A stretch of 12,719 nucleotides of DNA from positions 1-12,719 of the forward strand of contig CAAGJV010000239.1 of assembly GCA_900770205.1 (NCBI GenBank), in the 5' to 3' direction. Made by a program: the position numbers and the translations under genes. Below the pieces are notes generated by a model. That model ran no database searches, was not told the DNA's origin, and saw only the letters and a program-made list of their open reading frames with translations. The DNA is from Desulfovibrionaceae bacterium (GTDB lineage: Bacteria > Desulfobacterota > Desulfovibrionia > Desulfovibrionales > Desulfovibrionaceae). Positions 1 through 7,600 of this stretch are shown here, one piece after another; the stretch's first letter is position 1; each line of letters begins with the position of its first letter.

Positions 1-41
1 CTTGGCAATGCGCTTCGGCTCTTTACTTTTTGGGTAAATAA

Positions 42-71
42 AAAGGGTCATACTTATAAGTATGACCCTTT
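42..71 (-). terminator. Perfect 30-bp palindrome, tRNA-Leu terminator
   Basis: This is a perfect inverted repeat of 15 bp per arm with its centre between 56 and 57. It starts 6 nt after the CCA end of the tRNA on the minus strand. On that strand the stem ends in CCCTTT and runs into TTATTTA, a short T-rich tract typical of intrinsic termination. The A-rich and T-rich flanks would also allow termination in the other direction. It is the only terminator seen downstream of the mla-gpt operon, so it may serve both that operon and the tRNA. The innermost bases cannot pair, so the real stem is slightly shorter than 15 bp. Confidence 0.8.
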
Positions 72-77
72 AAAATT

Positions 78-164
78 TGGTGCCGAAGAAGAGACTCGAA
101 CTCTTACTCCCGAACGGGAACTAGACCCTGAACCTAGCGTGTCTACCAATTTCACCACTTCGGC
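78..164 (-). tRNA. tRNA-Leu, anticodon CAG
   Basis: The 87-nt gene folds as a class II tRNA. The acceptor arms are GCCGAAG (164-158) and CTTCGGC (88-82), followed by discriminator A and an encoded CCA (80-78). The anticodon stem CTAGG/TCTAG closes the loop TTCAGGG, with anticodon CAG on the complement of 128-130, which reads CUG codons. A long variable arm (TCCCG-TTC-GGGA) and T stem AAGAG/CTCTT with loop TTCGAGT follow, as expected for leucine tRNAs. The D-loop contains the conserved GG. The gene lies 44 nt after gpt on the same strand and has its own promoter. No integrated element is visible next to it inside the window. Confidence 0.97.
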
Positions 165-173
165 GCAGAAACT

Positions 174-202
174 CTTATAGCCGATTTCTGATTGCCTTGC
201 AA
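174..202 (-). promoter_or_regulatory. Sigma70-type promoter for tRNA-Leu
   Basis: On the minus strand a -35 box TTGCAA (202-197) is separated by exactly 17 bp from a -10 box TATAAG (179-174). This would start transcription roughly 5-10 nt upstream of the mature tRNA 5' end at 164. It sits in the short gap between the gpt stop codon and the tRNA, so the tRNA can be transcribed independently of the mla-gpt operon. The assignment rests on consensus and spacing only. Confidence 0.65.
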
Positions 203-208
203 GCTTTT

Positions 209-706
209 TTATTCCTCGTGATGAAGATCAATGATGGGTGTTGCGTATTTTACTTCGGAATCCCATGGAAAAAGAACCCATGTATCCTGGCTGACTTCCG
301 TCATGAAGGTATCCACGAGGGGGATGCCGGCAGGTTTGGCAAACAGTGTAGCAAAGTATGCTTTGGGCAGCATTTCCCGGATAGCCTTTGCCGTATGCCC
401 GGTATCGACCAGGTCATCGATGACGAGGGTGTCTTCCGTATTAAAAACGGCATCGGCGCGTTTAAGCACGGTTTCCTTTTCGCCTTCCTCCTGGTAGTTG
501 TATAGCATGATGCAGGTAGTATCTATATGGCGAATGTTGAGTTCCCGTGCGATGATGCCGGAAGGAATAAGTCCGCCTCTGGTAACGGCCACGATTTTTT
601 TGAAGTTTCCGTGATCCAGCAGCCGCCAAGCGAGCATTCTGGCAGTTCTGTGGAACATTTCCCATGAAACCGGATAGATGTTTTTATAACGGGGGGCTTG
701 TGCCAC
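209..706 (-). CDS. gpt: Xanthine-guanine phosphoribosyltransferase
   Basis: A 165-residue type I phosphoribosyltransferase that resembles E. coli Gpt along its whole length. It joins guanine or xanthine (hypoxanthine less well) to PRPP, giving GMP or XMP in purine salvage in the cytoplasm. The PRPP-binding loop LVIDDLVDTGHTA is at residues 94-106. AVTRGGLIP at 40-48 provides the pyrophosphate loop, and FAKPAG at 122-127 carries the lysine that contacts the purine oxygen. The C-terminal QDTWV..PW matches the family. The start is GTG (706-704), set by AGGAGAG 7 nt upstream. An out-of-frame ATG at 713-711 touches the Shine-Dalgarno sequence directly and is unlikely to be used. The gene lies 15 nt after mlaA and is probably the last cistron of the mla operon. 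No terminator is seen before the tRNA. Confidence 0.95.
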   Translation of the reverse strand: MAQAPRYKNIYPVSWEMFHRTARMLAWRLLDHGNFKKIVAVTRGGLIPSGIIARELNIRHIDTTCIMLYNYQEEGEKETVLKRADAVFNTEDTLVIDDLVDTGHTAKAIREMLPKAYFATLFAKPAGIPLVDTFMTEVSQDTWVLFPWDSEVKYATPIIDLHHEE

Positions 707-721
707 GGGACATCTCTCCTG

Positions 722-1552
722 TTAGTCTTGGGTGTTGGATGACAAGGTCATACGCTGAAAGGTGTTTCTTCTCGAGCTGAGATAGGCGTTGCGCAGCGCG
801 ACATAAGGTTCAAGGGCAGACTGGGTAATCTGATCGTAGGGCTTGTAGGCTTTGTCGGCATTGTTAAAGGCGAAATAAACGCTGATAGGAGTGCTGATTT
901 CCCAGTCAAGCAGATAGAACTGGGGTTTCATGAACATGTCGCCTGTTTCTCCTGCTGCACCGCGTACTGTGGAGGGGCCAAGAAAGGGAATGATGAAGTA
1001 TGGACCGTCGGGGACACCCCATGAATTCAGCGTGTAGTCAAAATTTTCCGTTTCCGGCCTGTAGGGGTAGAGAGGCTTACTTTGGCTGGCTACATCGGCA
1101 AAACCGAAGCTCACCATGAAGTTGACAAGGGAACGATCGAATTCCACGCCAGCCTGAGCAAATTCTCCCTGAAGAATACTGTTCAGCATACGCACGGGGA
1201 ATGCTATGTTGTGGGCAAAGGTGCTTATGCCCCCGCGGATGGATTCCGGGACGAGGAATGCATAGCCTTTATGCAGTGGCTTGACAATGTTTTGGAGAAA
1301 AAAGTCGTTTACATGAAACCAGAAGCGATTCCATCCTTCAAGAGGATCGTTTTCGGAAGCATCTTCGCCGGGTTCATCGTCGTAATCATCCAGATCTCCG
1401 AAATCTTCCTGAGCTGCAGGGGAAGAAGATTCTGCTGCCTGCGCTTGTTCAGAACCAGTCCCTGCCATATCTGAGGGGATACTGTTCTTTGCCGTGCATC
1501 CGGCAGAGAAGATGAGGACGAGAACAAGAAAAAAGGCAGAGAATGCGCGCAT
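722..1552 (-). CDS. mlaA: MlaA (VacJ) outer-membrane lipoprotein
   Basis: A 276-residue lipoprotein of the MlaA/VacJ family. In E. coli MlaA forms a doughnut in the outer membrane, usually with a porin, and removes mislocalised phospholipid from the outer leaflet, passing it to MlaC. The signal peptide ends in lipobox FSAGC, with lipidated Cys19. The family signature DPLEGWNR begins at residue 69, and later motifs include NIAFPVRMLNSILQG, RSLVNF and GPYFIIPFLGPSTVRG. An unusual 49-residue spacer separates Cys19 from DPLEG. Its second half is very acidic, with about 12 Asp/Glu among residues 49-69. The E. coli spacer is only about ten residues. The start ATG overlaps the mlaC stop as TAATG, with GGAG 7 nt upstream. 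The gene is followed by gpt. Confidence 0.95.
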   Translation of the reverse strand: MRAFSAFFLVLVLIFSAGCTAKNSIPSDMAGTGSEQAQAAESSSPAAQEDFGDLDDYDDEPGEDASENDPLEGWNRFWFHVNDFFLQNIVKPLHKGYAFLVPESIRGGISTFAHNIAFPVRMLNSILQGEFAQAGVEFDRSLVNFMVSFGFADVASQSKPLYPYRPETENFDYTLNSWGVPDGPYFIIPFLGPSTVRGAAGETGDMFMKPQFYLLDWEISTPISVYFAFNNADKAYKPYDQITQSALEPYVALRNAYLSSRRNTFQRMTLSSNTQD

Positions 1553-2181
1553 TATTTTGCTCCGCGGGGCTTGTTTTTCTGTTCTTCCGCTTTTGTCTTC
1601 ACTCTTTCAATAAGTTCCTGCGGAGAGTTCTTTGCCAGAATGTCACGGAACTGGTCGCGGTAGTTCTTGATCATGCTGATGCTTTCGATAAGCACATCGT
1701 AGGCTACCCATCGGCCGTTTTTTTCCAGCATGCGGAAGGCCACGGGGTATGCCTTCTGGTCAGCAAGAAATTCCATCTGCACTTCTACTCTCTTGCCGTT
1801 GCCGCTGCTGATTTCTCCGGTGAAGCGTATTTTCTGCCCGTTGTATTCATCGAGAGTGTCGATATAGGTGTTGCGGAGCAGGTCGGTAAAGGCCGTTTTA
1901 AACTCGGATTTTTGTTCCGGGGTGAATTTTTTCCAGGAAGGGCCAACAGTACGGGTGGAAAATTCGTCGAAGTCGAAAAGTTCAAGAACAGCGTTTTCTA
2001 TTTTTTTCCTTATGGCAGGCTTGCCTTCCGCCGTTTTGAAGTCTGGGTCGTTAAGAAGAGCAAGGATATGCTCGGCGCCGGCTTCGGCCGTCTGTCGGGC
2101 GGTAAGTTCGGCGGAAAAGGCAGGGAGTGGGGATGCCATCAGGAAGAGAAAAAGAAAGAAAAGAAAACTTTTGATACGCAT
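1552..2181 (-). CDS. mlaC: MlaC periplasmic phospholipid carrier
   Basis: A 209-residue secreted protein of the MlaC (Ttg2D, toluene-tolerance) family, which shuttles phospholipid across the periplasm between MlaA and the inner-membrane MlaFED complex. The N-terminus is a Sec signal peptide: Lys at 4, a Phe/Leu-rich core, and probable cleavage after AFSA at residue 24. The mature protein shows family features: FDFDEFSTRTVG near 68-79, WKKFTPEQKSEFKTAF, the LLRNTYIDTLDEYNGQKI segment, and the C-terminal YDVLIESISMIKNYRDQF that closes the fold. Family length is about 200 residues, so it looks complete. The C-terminal tail is lysine-rich. Translation starts within a TAATG overlap with mlaD, behind a strong GGAGG 6 nt upstream. 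Confidence 0.95.
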   Translation of the reverse strand: MRIKSFLFFLFLFLMASPLPAFSAELTARQTAEAGAEHILALLNDPDFKTAEGKPAIRKKIENAVLELFDFDEFSTRTVGPSWKKFTPEQKSEFKTAFTDLLRNTYIDTLDEYNGQKIRFTGEISSGNGKRVEVQMEFLADQKAYPVAFRMLEKNGRWVAYDVLIESISMIKNYRDQFRDILAKNSPQELIERVKTKAEEQKNKPRGAK

Positions 2182-2624
2182 TAAACGCCTCCGAAAACGA
2201 CTTTGCCGATAAGGGCTTCAAGGTCAAGCGCAGGTTCCGTGTCGGTAATGAGGCTGCCCGGCTGAAGCATGGTTTCCGCCCCTCCGGGAGTGATGGCGAT
2301 GTATTTGTCTCCGATGAGTCCGCTGGTTTTAACGGAAGCCATGATATCTTCCGAAAGCGGAATGCCTTCGTTGATATGAAGATCAACCTGAGCGGTATAG
2401 TCGCTGGTATCCAGCCTTATGGCGGAAACACGTCCTACGGCAACGCCGGCTATTTCCACATTGGCACCCACGCGAAGTCCAGCCACGGAAGAAAAGCGAG
2501 CCGTTACCGTATAGCCGCTCTCGCCGAGCACTTCCATGCGCCCCAGCTTGATGGTGAGGTAGGCTACGCAGACAAGTCCGATAAGGACAAACACCCCGAC
2601 AACGATATTTTTTGAAGCAGACAT
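2181..2624 (-). CDS. mlaD: MlaD, membrane-anchored MCE protein
   Basis: A single-pass inner-membrane MCE-domain protein. In E. coli MlaD forms a hexameric ring on MlaFE with a central hydrophobic channel for phospholipid. From the preferred start, a TM helix spans about residues 5-24 (SKNIVVGVFVLIGLVCVAYL) and one MCE domain follows (about 35-115), including FSSVAGLRVGANVEIAGVAVG and TSGLIGDKYIA. The helix LEALIGKVVF, which lines the channel exit in E. coli MlaD, is kept near the C-terminus. Only the disordered tail of the E. coli protein is missing, giving 147 residues. The start at 2624 aligns better with MlaD and has GGGGA just upstream. An in-frame ATG at 2642, overlapping the mlaF stop by 8 nt, would add six residues and cannot be excluded. 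Confidence 0.93.
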   Translation of the reverse strand: MSASKNIVVGVFVLIGLVCVAYLTIKLGRMEVLGESGYTVTARFSSVAGLRVGANVEIAGVAVGRVSAIRLDTSDYTAQVDLHINEGIPLSEDIMASVKTSGLIGDKYIAITPGGAETMLQPGSLITDTEPALDLEALIGKVVFGGV

Positions 2625-2634
2625 ACTTTCCCCG

Positions 2635-3456
2635 TTATTCATCCAGCCATTCCGTCAGCGCCTTGCGCACGGAACTATCGAGCGGCGTAGCCGCCATTCG
2701 GCGGGATTCTTCAAATTCCCGTTCAAGAAAACGGCGCAGGTATTCATCCTGTGAGCCGTGAAGTTCTTCCTTTGTTCCGGAAAAGGCCGCTTTGCCTTCG
2801 CGCAGCACCAGAACATGTTCGGCAATGTGTTCAACACTTCCAAGATCGTGGGTAACAACCACAATGGTCATGGAAGGATAGCAGTGCTTCATATCCAGCA
2901 GAAGCTGATCCATCTGTGCTGCGGTGACAGGGTCAAGCCCGGAAGTCGGTTCATCACAGAACAGAAGCGGAGGTTCCGTGACAATGGCGCGGGCAAGCCC
3001 GGCGCGTTTGCGCATACCGCCGGAAAGTTCTCCCGGATAGTAGTCGGCAAAGGTTTCGAGGCCGACAAGTTCCAGTGTACGCAGGGCTGTTTCTCGGAGT
3101 GTTTTTTGCGGAAGAAGCGTGTGTTCTCTCAGCGGGAGCGTTACGTTTTCGGCAAGAGTGAGAGAACTGAGGAGGGCTCCATCCTGGAAGAGAATGCCGA
3201 AGCGGCGACGCATTTTGCGGAACTGTTTTTCCGGCATGGTGACTATGTTTCTTCCGCCTATTTGAATGCTTCCTGAAAAAGGGCGGTTCAGGCCGAGAAG
3301 CAGTCGCAGCAACGTTGTTTTTCCGCACCCGGATTCTCCCAGGATGGTGGTGACTGCACCTCCTGGAATAACGGCGGAAAAATCCTTCAGAACAAGACGG
3401 CTGCCGTATCCGCCGCTGAGCTGTTCTACGGTGATGTTCCATGCCTGCTGATTCAT
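2635..3456 (-). CDS. mlaF: MlaF, ABC transporter ATPase
   Basis: The cytoplasmic ATPase that powers the Mla phospholipid transporter. From the preferred start (273 residues), Walker A GESGCGKTT lies at 40-48, the Q-loop Gln at 91, the signature LSGGM at 144-148, Walker B LLFCDE at 164-169 followed by PTSGLDP, and the switch His at 203 (VTHD). RKRAGLARAI after the signature is typical of the Mla/Ttg2A group. A C-terminal extension of about 30 residues beyond the ATPase core is present; in E. coli the matching extension packs against the neighbouring MlaF and MlaB. The start at 3456 follows a TGAGG in which the mlaE stop overlaps the Shine-Dalgarno sequence. An upstream in-frame ATG at 3489 lies inside mlaE and has no ribosome-binding site. 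Confidence 0.95.
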   Translation of the reverse strand: MNQQAWNITVEQLSGGYGSRLVLKDFSAVIPGGAVTTILGESGCGKTTLLRLLLGLNRPFSGSIQIGGRNIVTMPEKQFRKMRRRFGILFQDGALLSSLTLAENVTLPLREHTLLPQKTLRETALRTLELVGLETFADYYPGELSGGMRKRAGLARAIVTEPPLLFCDEPTSGLDPVTAAQMDQLLLDMKHCYPSMTIVVVTHDLGSVEHIAEHVLVLREGKAAFSGTKEELHGSQDEYLRRFLEREFEESRRMAATPLDSSVRKALTEWLDE

Positions 3457-3463
3457 GGCGGCC

Positions 3464-4237
3464 TCAGAGGAGGAAAGAGGTGAGGACATAGTCGGAAGCG
3501 AGAATGAGCACGCAGCTCATGACCACGGCCGACGTGGTGGCATTGCCAACCGCTTCCGCTCCTTTTCCATCGCGCCGCCGATGGGCATTATACCCTTGAA
3601 AGCAGCAGATCGTAACAACGATGATGGCAAAGACCACGGCCTTGAGAAAGCAACCCTGAACATCGTCCATGGTCACGCTGGATTCTATTCCAGAAAAGTA
3701 GCGGCCTTCATTCAGGCCGAGCAGAACGCATGCGGAAAGGTAGCCTCCGAAAATTCCTATGGCCGTGAAGATGGATGTAAGGAGAGGAAAAGTAAAAATT
3801 GCAGCAAGGAGCCTTGGTGTGACGAGGTAGCCTGTGGGGGAAACATCCATGACTTCAAGGGCATCTATCTGATCGGAGATGCGCATGACACCGATTTCAG
3901 CCGTCATGGCAGAACCGGCACGCGCCGTGATCATAACGGCGGTGAGGACAGGCGCCATTTCTCGGATGAGGGTGAGGGAGAGGAGGGAGCCGAGCATACC
4001 CTGTGCTCCGAACATGGACATGGCATAGAAAGCCTGCAAACCAAGAACGAGCCCCGTGAATAAGCCTATGAGCAGGATAACAAACATGGATTTTGCACCA
4101 ATGATGTATACTTGCCTGAGAATTTTGCCTGCCAGCCTTCGGGAATGGAAGGCCTGAAGGAAACTTTCGAACAAAAAGCACGTCATTTCTCCAAGCGTGT
4201 TCAAAAGTCTCAGGAAGGGGGAAAAAAGGTCATTCAT
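3464..4237 (-). CDS. mlaE: MlaE, permease of the Mla transporter
   Basis: A 257-residue integral inner-membrane protein of the MlaE (DUF140, Ttg2B) family. It forms the transmembrane dimer between MlaF and the MlaD ring. An amphipathic N-terminal interfacial region (about 1-40) precedes hydrophobic segments near 45-75, 85-105, 145-180, 195-215 and 235-255. The family signature is plain: LIREMAPVLTAVM at 90-102, then AGSAMTAEIGVMR and DQIDALEVM to residue 130. Near the C-terminus AEAVGNATTSAVV matches the conserved coupling region. It is the first gene of the operon, with GGAG 9 nt upstream of the ATG and a good promoter about 30 bp further up. No mlaB-like STAS gene is present in the operon. 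Confidence 0.95.
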   Translation of the reverse strand: MNDLFSPFLRLLNTLGEMTCFLFESFLQAFHSRRLAGKILRQVYIIGAKSMFVILLIGLFTGLVLGLQAFYAMSMFGAQGMLGSLLSLTLIREMAPVLTAVMITARAGSAMTAEIGVMRISDQIDALEVMDVSPTGYLVTPRLLAAIFTFPLLTSIFTAIGIFGGYLSACVLLGLNEGRYFSGIESSVTMDDVQGCFLKAVVFAIIVVTICCFQGYNAHRRRDGKGAEAVGNATTSAVVMSCVLILASDYVLTSFLL

Positions 4238-4267
4238 GGCGCTATGCTCCGGAAGCTGTGTAGGAAG

Positions 4268-4296
4268 ATATTAGCGGTTTTTCCCCTTTTTTGCAA
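4268..4296 (-). promoter_or_regulatory. Probable sigma70 promoter of the mla operon
   Basis: On the minus strand, -35 TTGCAA (4296-4291) and -10 TAATAT (4273-4268) are exactly 17 bp apart. Each matches four of six consensus bases, and the -10 box lies about 30 bp before the mlaE start. The spacer is a purine-rich A/G tract. The same -35 hexamer and spacing occur at the tRNA-Leu promoter in this window. A short direct repeat sits immediately upstream. Confidence 0.55.
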
Positions 4297-4299
4297 CGG

Positions 4300-4314
4300 A
4301 TGCACTGTATGCAC
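4300..4314. repeat. Short direct repeat upstream of the mla -35 box
   Basis: ATGCAC occurs twice with a 3-nt spacer (4300-4305 and 4309-4314). Each copy contains TGCA, so the block also has partial dyad symmetry. It abuts the mla -35 element and lies between the two divergent promoters. It could be an operator half-site pair, but six-base repeats arise easily by chance. Confidence 0.2.
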
Positions 4315-4360
4315 GGAATACCGCCATAGGCAGGAAGCGTCGTCCATAGTGTGCTGACTC

Positions 4361-4389
4361 TTGCGGCGCAGAGGAGCCGGGCGTATAGA
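4361..4389 (+). promoter_or_regulatory. Possible sigma70 promoter for hypC
   Basis: TTGCGG (4361-4366) and TATAGA (4384-4389) are 17 bp apart, ending 37 bp before the hypC ATG. The match is fair at each box and the spacing is optimal. No GG-N10-GC sigma54 element, which often drives hydrogenase genes, was noticed in this gap. Confidence 0.45.
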
Positions 4390-4426
4390 AAAAAGGAATA
4401 GCGTTACGAACGAAAGAGGTGTGAAT

Positions 4427-4687
4427 ATGTGTCTTGCCGTTCCCGTTAAGGTAATAAGTACTGATGATAATGGCATGGCCCGTGTCCAGGTGGGGCATGG
4501 GGAAAACTATATGGAAGTTTCCACGCTCCTTTTGCCGGAAGTTCCTAGGGCGGGAGACTATGTTATCGTCCATGCCGGCTTTGTCCTGCGTTCCATTGAT
4601 GCTGAGGAAGCAGAAGAATCTCTTCGAATATTCCGGGAGATAGCGAAGATGGAAGTCAACGAAAGCCGGGAACTTGGCATGGTTTAG
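4427..4687 (+). CDS. hypC: HypC/HypG-family hydrogenase maturation chaperone
   Basis: An 86-residue cytoplasmic chaperone for [NiFe]-hydrogenase assembly. HypC works with HypD to build the Fe(CN)2CO group and deliver it to the large-subunit precursor. The protein begins MCLAVPVKV; Cys2 is the invariant residue that binds iron and contacts HypD and the precursor, which fixes the start at 4427. An upstream in-frame extension would bury Cys2. AGAGG lies 7 nt before the ATG. AGDYVIVHAGFVLRSID followed by EEAEESL matches the family C-terminal half, and the length is typical. No other hyp or hydrogenase gene is in the window: a divergent mla operon lies on one side and a convergent AsmA-like gene on the other. 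It could be a second, system-specific HypC paralogue. Confidence 0.93.
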   Translation: MCLAVPVKVISTDDNGMARVQVGHGENYMEVSTLLLPEVPRAGDYVIVHAGFVLRSIDAEEAEESLRIFREIAKMEVNESRELGMV

Positions 4688-4691
4688 GATA

Positions 4692-7600
4692 TTACTTGGC
4701 AAAAAGCCTGAAGGGCGCTGTCAGCACGCCTCCTACAAGGTCTATGATGCCGGAGCCGATATTGCCTACCGTTCCAGCTACAGCCCCGAGAATTTTATAG
4801 GATATTTTTGGTGAGAAAAGATTGCCGCTGATGGAAAGTGGCATTTCCGGTATGCCGGCCAGCGTTACTGTGGCATTGGCCTGAAGCGTTTCTTCCGCAA
4901 GATTGGCTGTTCCTTTCCCTGTAATGGTGAGCGGAGAGCCCTTGATGAGAAAGTCTTTGCAGGTGGCAATGCCGTTTTTCAGCGCAATGGTCATGAGCAT
5001 TGTTTTAAAATCTGTTCTTGAATCCCTTGCGGGAAGATCGCCGAAAGGCGCCTGCCTTGTTACAATGGCTCCGTTTTCTACGGAAAAGGCCATGCTTCCC
5101 CCAAGGGTATGCTTCCAGTCATTCCAGCGTTTCATACGGGCATTGAGATCGGCGCTGAACGTGCCCTTTCCTCCTATGCGGGTTTCCTGCTTTCTGTCGG
5201 TGCAGAAATTCATCATGTCCATGTTCCGGCAATGGGCCTCAAGAGAGAGAACGGCAGTTTGAGCACTGTCGGCAAGCCTGGCCTGCATATTCCCGCTCAC
5301 ACTTCCCCCGCCGGGCAGGGAAGCAGAGAGCGGAACACGGAGCGTTCCGTCTTTCTGTGAAAGAGGAAGTGAAACTTTCGTAAACGTGGTGGATACGGCA
5401 CGGAGTCTTGCCACAGAAAGCGAGAGGTTCAGATCTGTTTCTTTCAGAAAGCTGAGGGGAAGTTCTCCGACAGCAGAGGACGCTGAAGAGGCTGGCTTTG
5501 GCAGGTAGCGGTCAATGTCCAGAGAAGAGAGAGAGAGCTTTCCGTTCCATGCAGGCCTCTTCTGTGCGGAATAGTGCAGGGTGCCTTCCATGGCGGTATC
5601 ATCGATGCTCCCTTTTATTCTTTCAAGGCTGAACTGATCGGAAGTGAGAGTTATATCGGCTTCGACTTGGGATTTTTCAAAAGCCTTTGATCCGGAAGGA
5701 GCAGGGAGAGTTATGCCGAAAATTGCGGCGGCTTTCTTTAGTGAATTTGTGGAGAGGGAAAGCTTGCCCGCAAGGGAAAGCCTGTCTGGAATTCTTGTGG
5801 CTGAAAGATTTCCTGAAAGAGTAAAGTGTTCGTGCTGAAGAATGGCTTCCGACAGGGAAACATTTTTGTTTTCTGCGCTGAAACTGCCTTTTCCTGAAGC
5901 GGTAAAGGCAAGCTTTTGAGCGGGAACGGCATTTGCAGATGGTTCTATGGTCACTCTCAGGGAGATCGGCTGCCTGTTCATGGATGTGGGCAGGCCGTTC
6001 TTCGTGCTGAATGCCATGGATGCCTGCTTGGCTTCTGCAGAAACTCTCCAGTTTTTTGCCTCCATGTTTATATTCCAGTCTCCCTTGAAATTCATGGCAG
6101 AAGGCATGGATGTTGTTTTTTCGGGAGAAGATGCCGCAGCGCATGCAGAAAGAGAAAGGCTTTCATAGGGAAGGGAAGCATTACTTTTTTCCTGCCTGAA
6201 GGAACCTTTTTCCAGAGAGCCTTTTATGCTTCCTTCAAGAGTGCTTAGCATGACAAGAGCTGAACCGGGGCGGAAATTGAGATCAACGGAACCTTTTTTT
6301 AGAATTCCCGTTATGGCTGGATAGCCGGAAAGAGCTTTTGTCACACCTGTCATGGAGATGTGGTCAAGTTCGGCGAGTACGCGTATTTTATCGTCAATAT
6401 GCACGGTGGAAAGGACTTTTCCCCCATAGAGGCCGGCTACGGATATCTTCAGCATGGGGTGGCCTTCCGGCGCCGGAACAACATGCACATCGGCACCTGA
6501 TGCATGAAAATCCATGATATCGGCTTCGTCTGCGGAAATATGGATATCGTAGCCGACAGAGGGAGGCTTTGATTGCTTTTCTTCTGAAAGCGGCAGAACA
6601 GGAAGAGGAAGATGCGACATATCGGGAAAGTGGCCGCGCAGTTCGGGAAAAATACGGTTGAGATCCGCTTTCTTTGCATGAGCGCTGATAAGAATTTCCG
6701 GTTTTAGAAAGTCTCTGCAGCTGCCTTCCCCTACAAGCGTTATTCCCTGAACAGCTGCCGTAAGGGAGGGAACAATGATGCCGCGAAGAGAAAGTTCCAT
6801 GCCTTCAAATGTTCCTTGTATGCTGTCGAGGGCATGCTGCAGCCCTGGATCCATGGCCTGACTGAAACCGAACCATCGTGGAAGGCTGAAATGATGAATA
6901 TCTGCTCTTCCTTTGAGTATGGGGTTGAACTCGGAAAGCCCGGTTAGTGTTCCAGAAATGGTTACATGATCGTTGTCCATGCGGGCTTCGGCGGCTTCTA
7001 TATTGAGTGTTTCTCCTGCATTTTGGGTATGGAAGGGAATGGAAAGAGATATAGGGACGGGACTTTTGTTCATGATAAGCTGTGCCGAGAGATCAGCCAT
7101 GCCATCAAGCGTAAGCGTATGGTTCGGGGAAAGAGAAATATCGCTTTTTAAAGAGATTTTCAGTGGTTCCGGCATGGAAAAATAGCGGTATGGCTCTGAG
7201 ATGATGCCGCCCATGAGAGCATCAAGCGGAGCTATCTGCACGGCGGTATCGAAAAGAATTTTTCCGCTCCAGCCGCCATGGATCTGCCGGCTTAAGGAGG
7301 GAACAGAGAGGCGGAATTGTTCTGTGGAGCAGGAGAATCCGGAGGCGTTGGAGAAAGAAATGTTTTTTATATCCAGGTCAAGTTTACCGGGAAGGAGTCC
7401 GGGCAGCCGTGCTTTAAGCGAGCTGCCTGCAAGTTCCAGGTGATCTTTGCCGTTGCCGCCGGTAATGCGGAAAAGTCCGTTTGTGATCTGCACACGCATA
7501 CCCGTAAGACCGGAAGGCAGTGTGGAGAAGAAATCGTCGATTGTATTTTCTGTTTGTTTCTGCTGAGATGCGGTCAGGTTCAGGAAACTGGAAGAAATAT

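Noticed and set aside
1..41. Possible start of another gene or element beyond the tRNA terminator
   Set aside because: Forty-one bases without a recognisable motif; nothing can be supported.
3457..3489. Longer mlaF start inside mlaE
   Set aside because: There is no Shine-Dalgarno sequence before 3489, while the ATG at 3456 has a well-placed GAGG.
3455..4063. Long plus-strand open frame opposite mlaE, rich in His, Gly and charged residues
   Set aside because: It is antisense to a strongly conserved membrane protein, its composition is a mirror of the mlaE codons, and it has no domain.
4361..4426. Upstream in-frame extension of hypC (22 residues)
   Set aside because: It would move the essential Cys away from position 2, and it overlaps the promoter. 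The MCLAVP start has a good ribosome-binding site.
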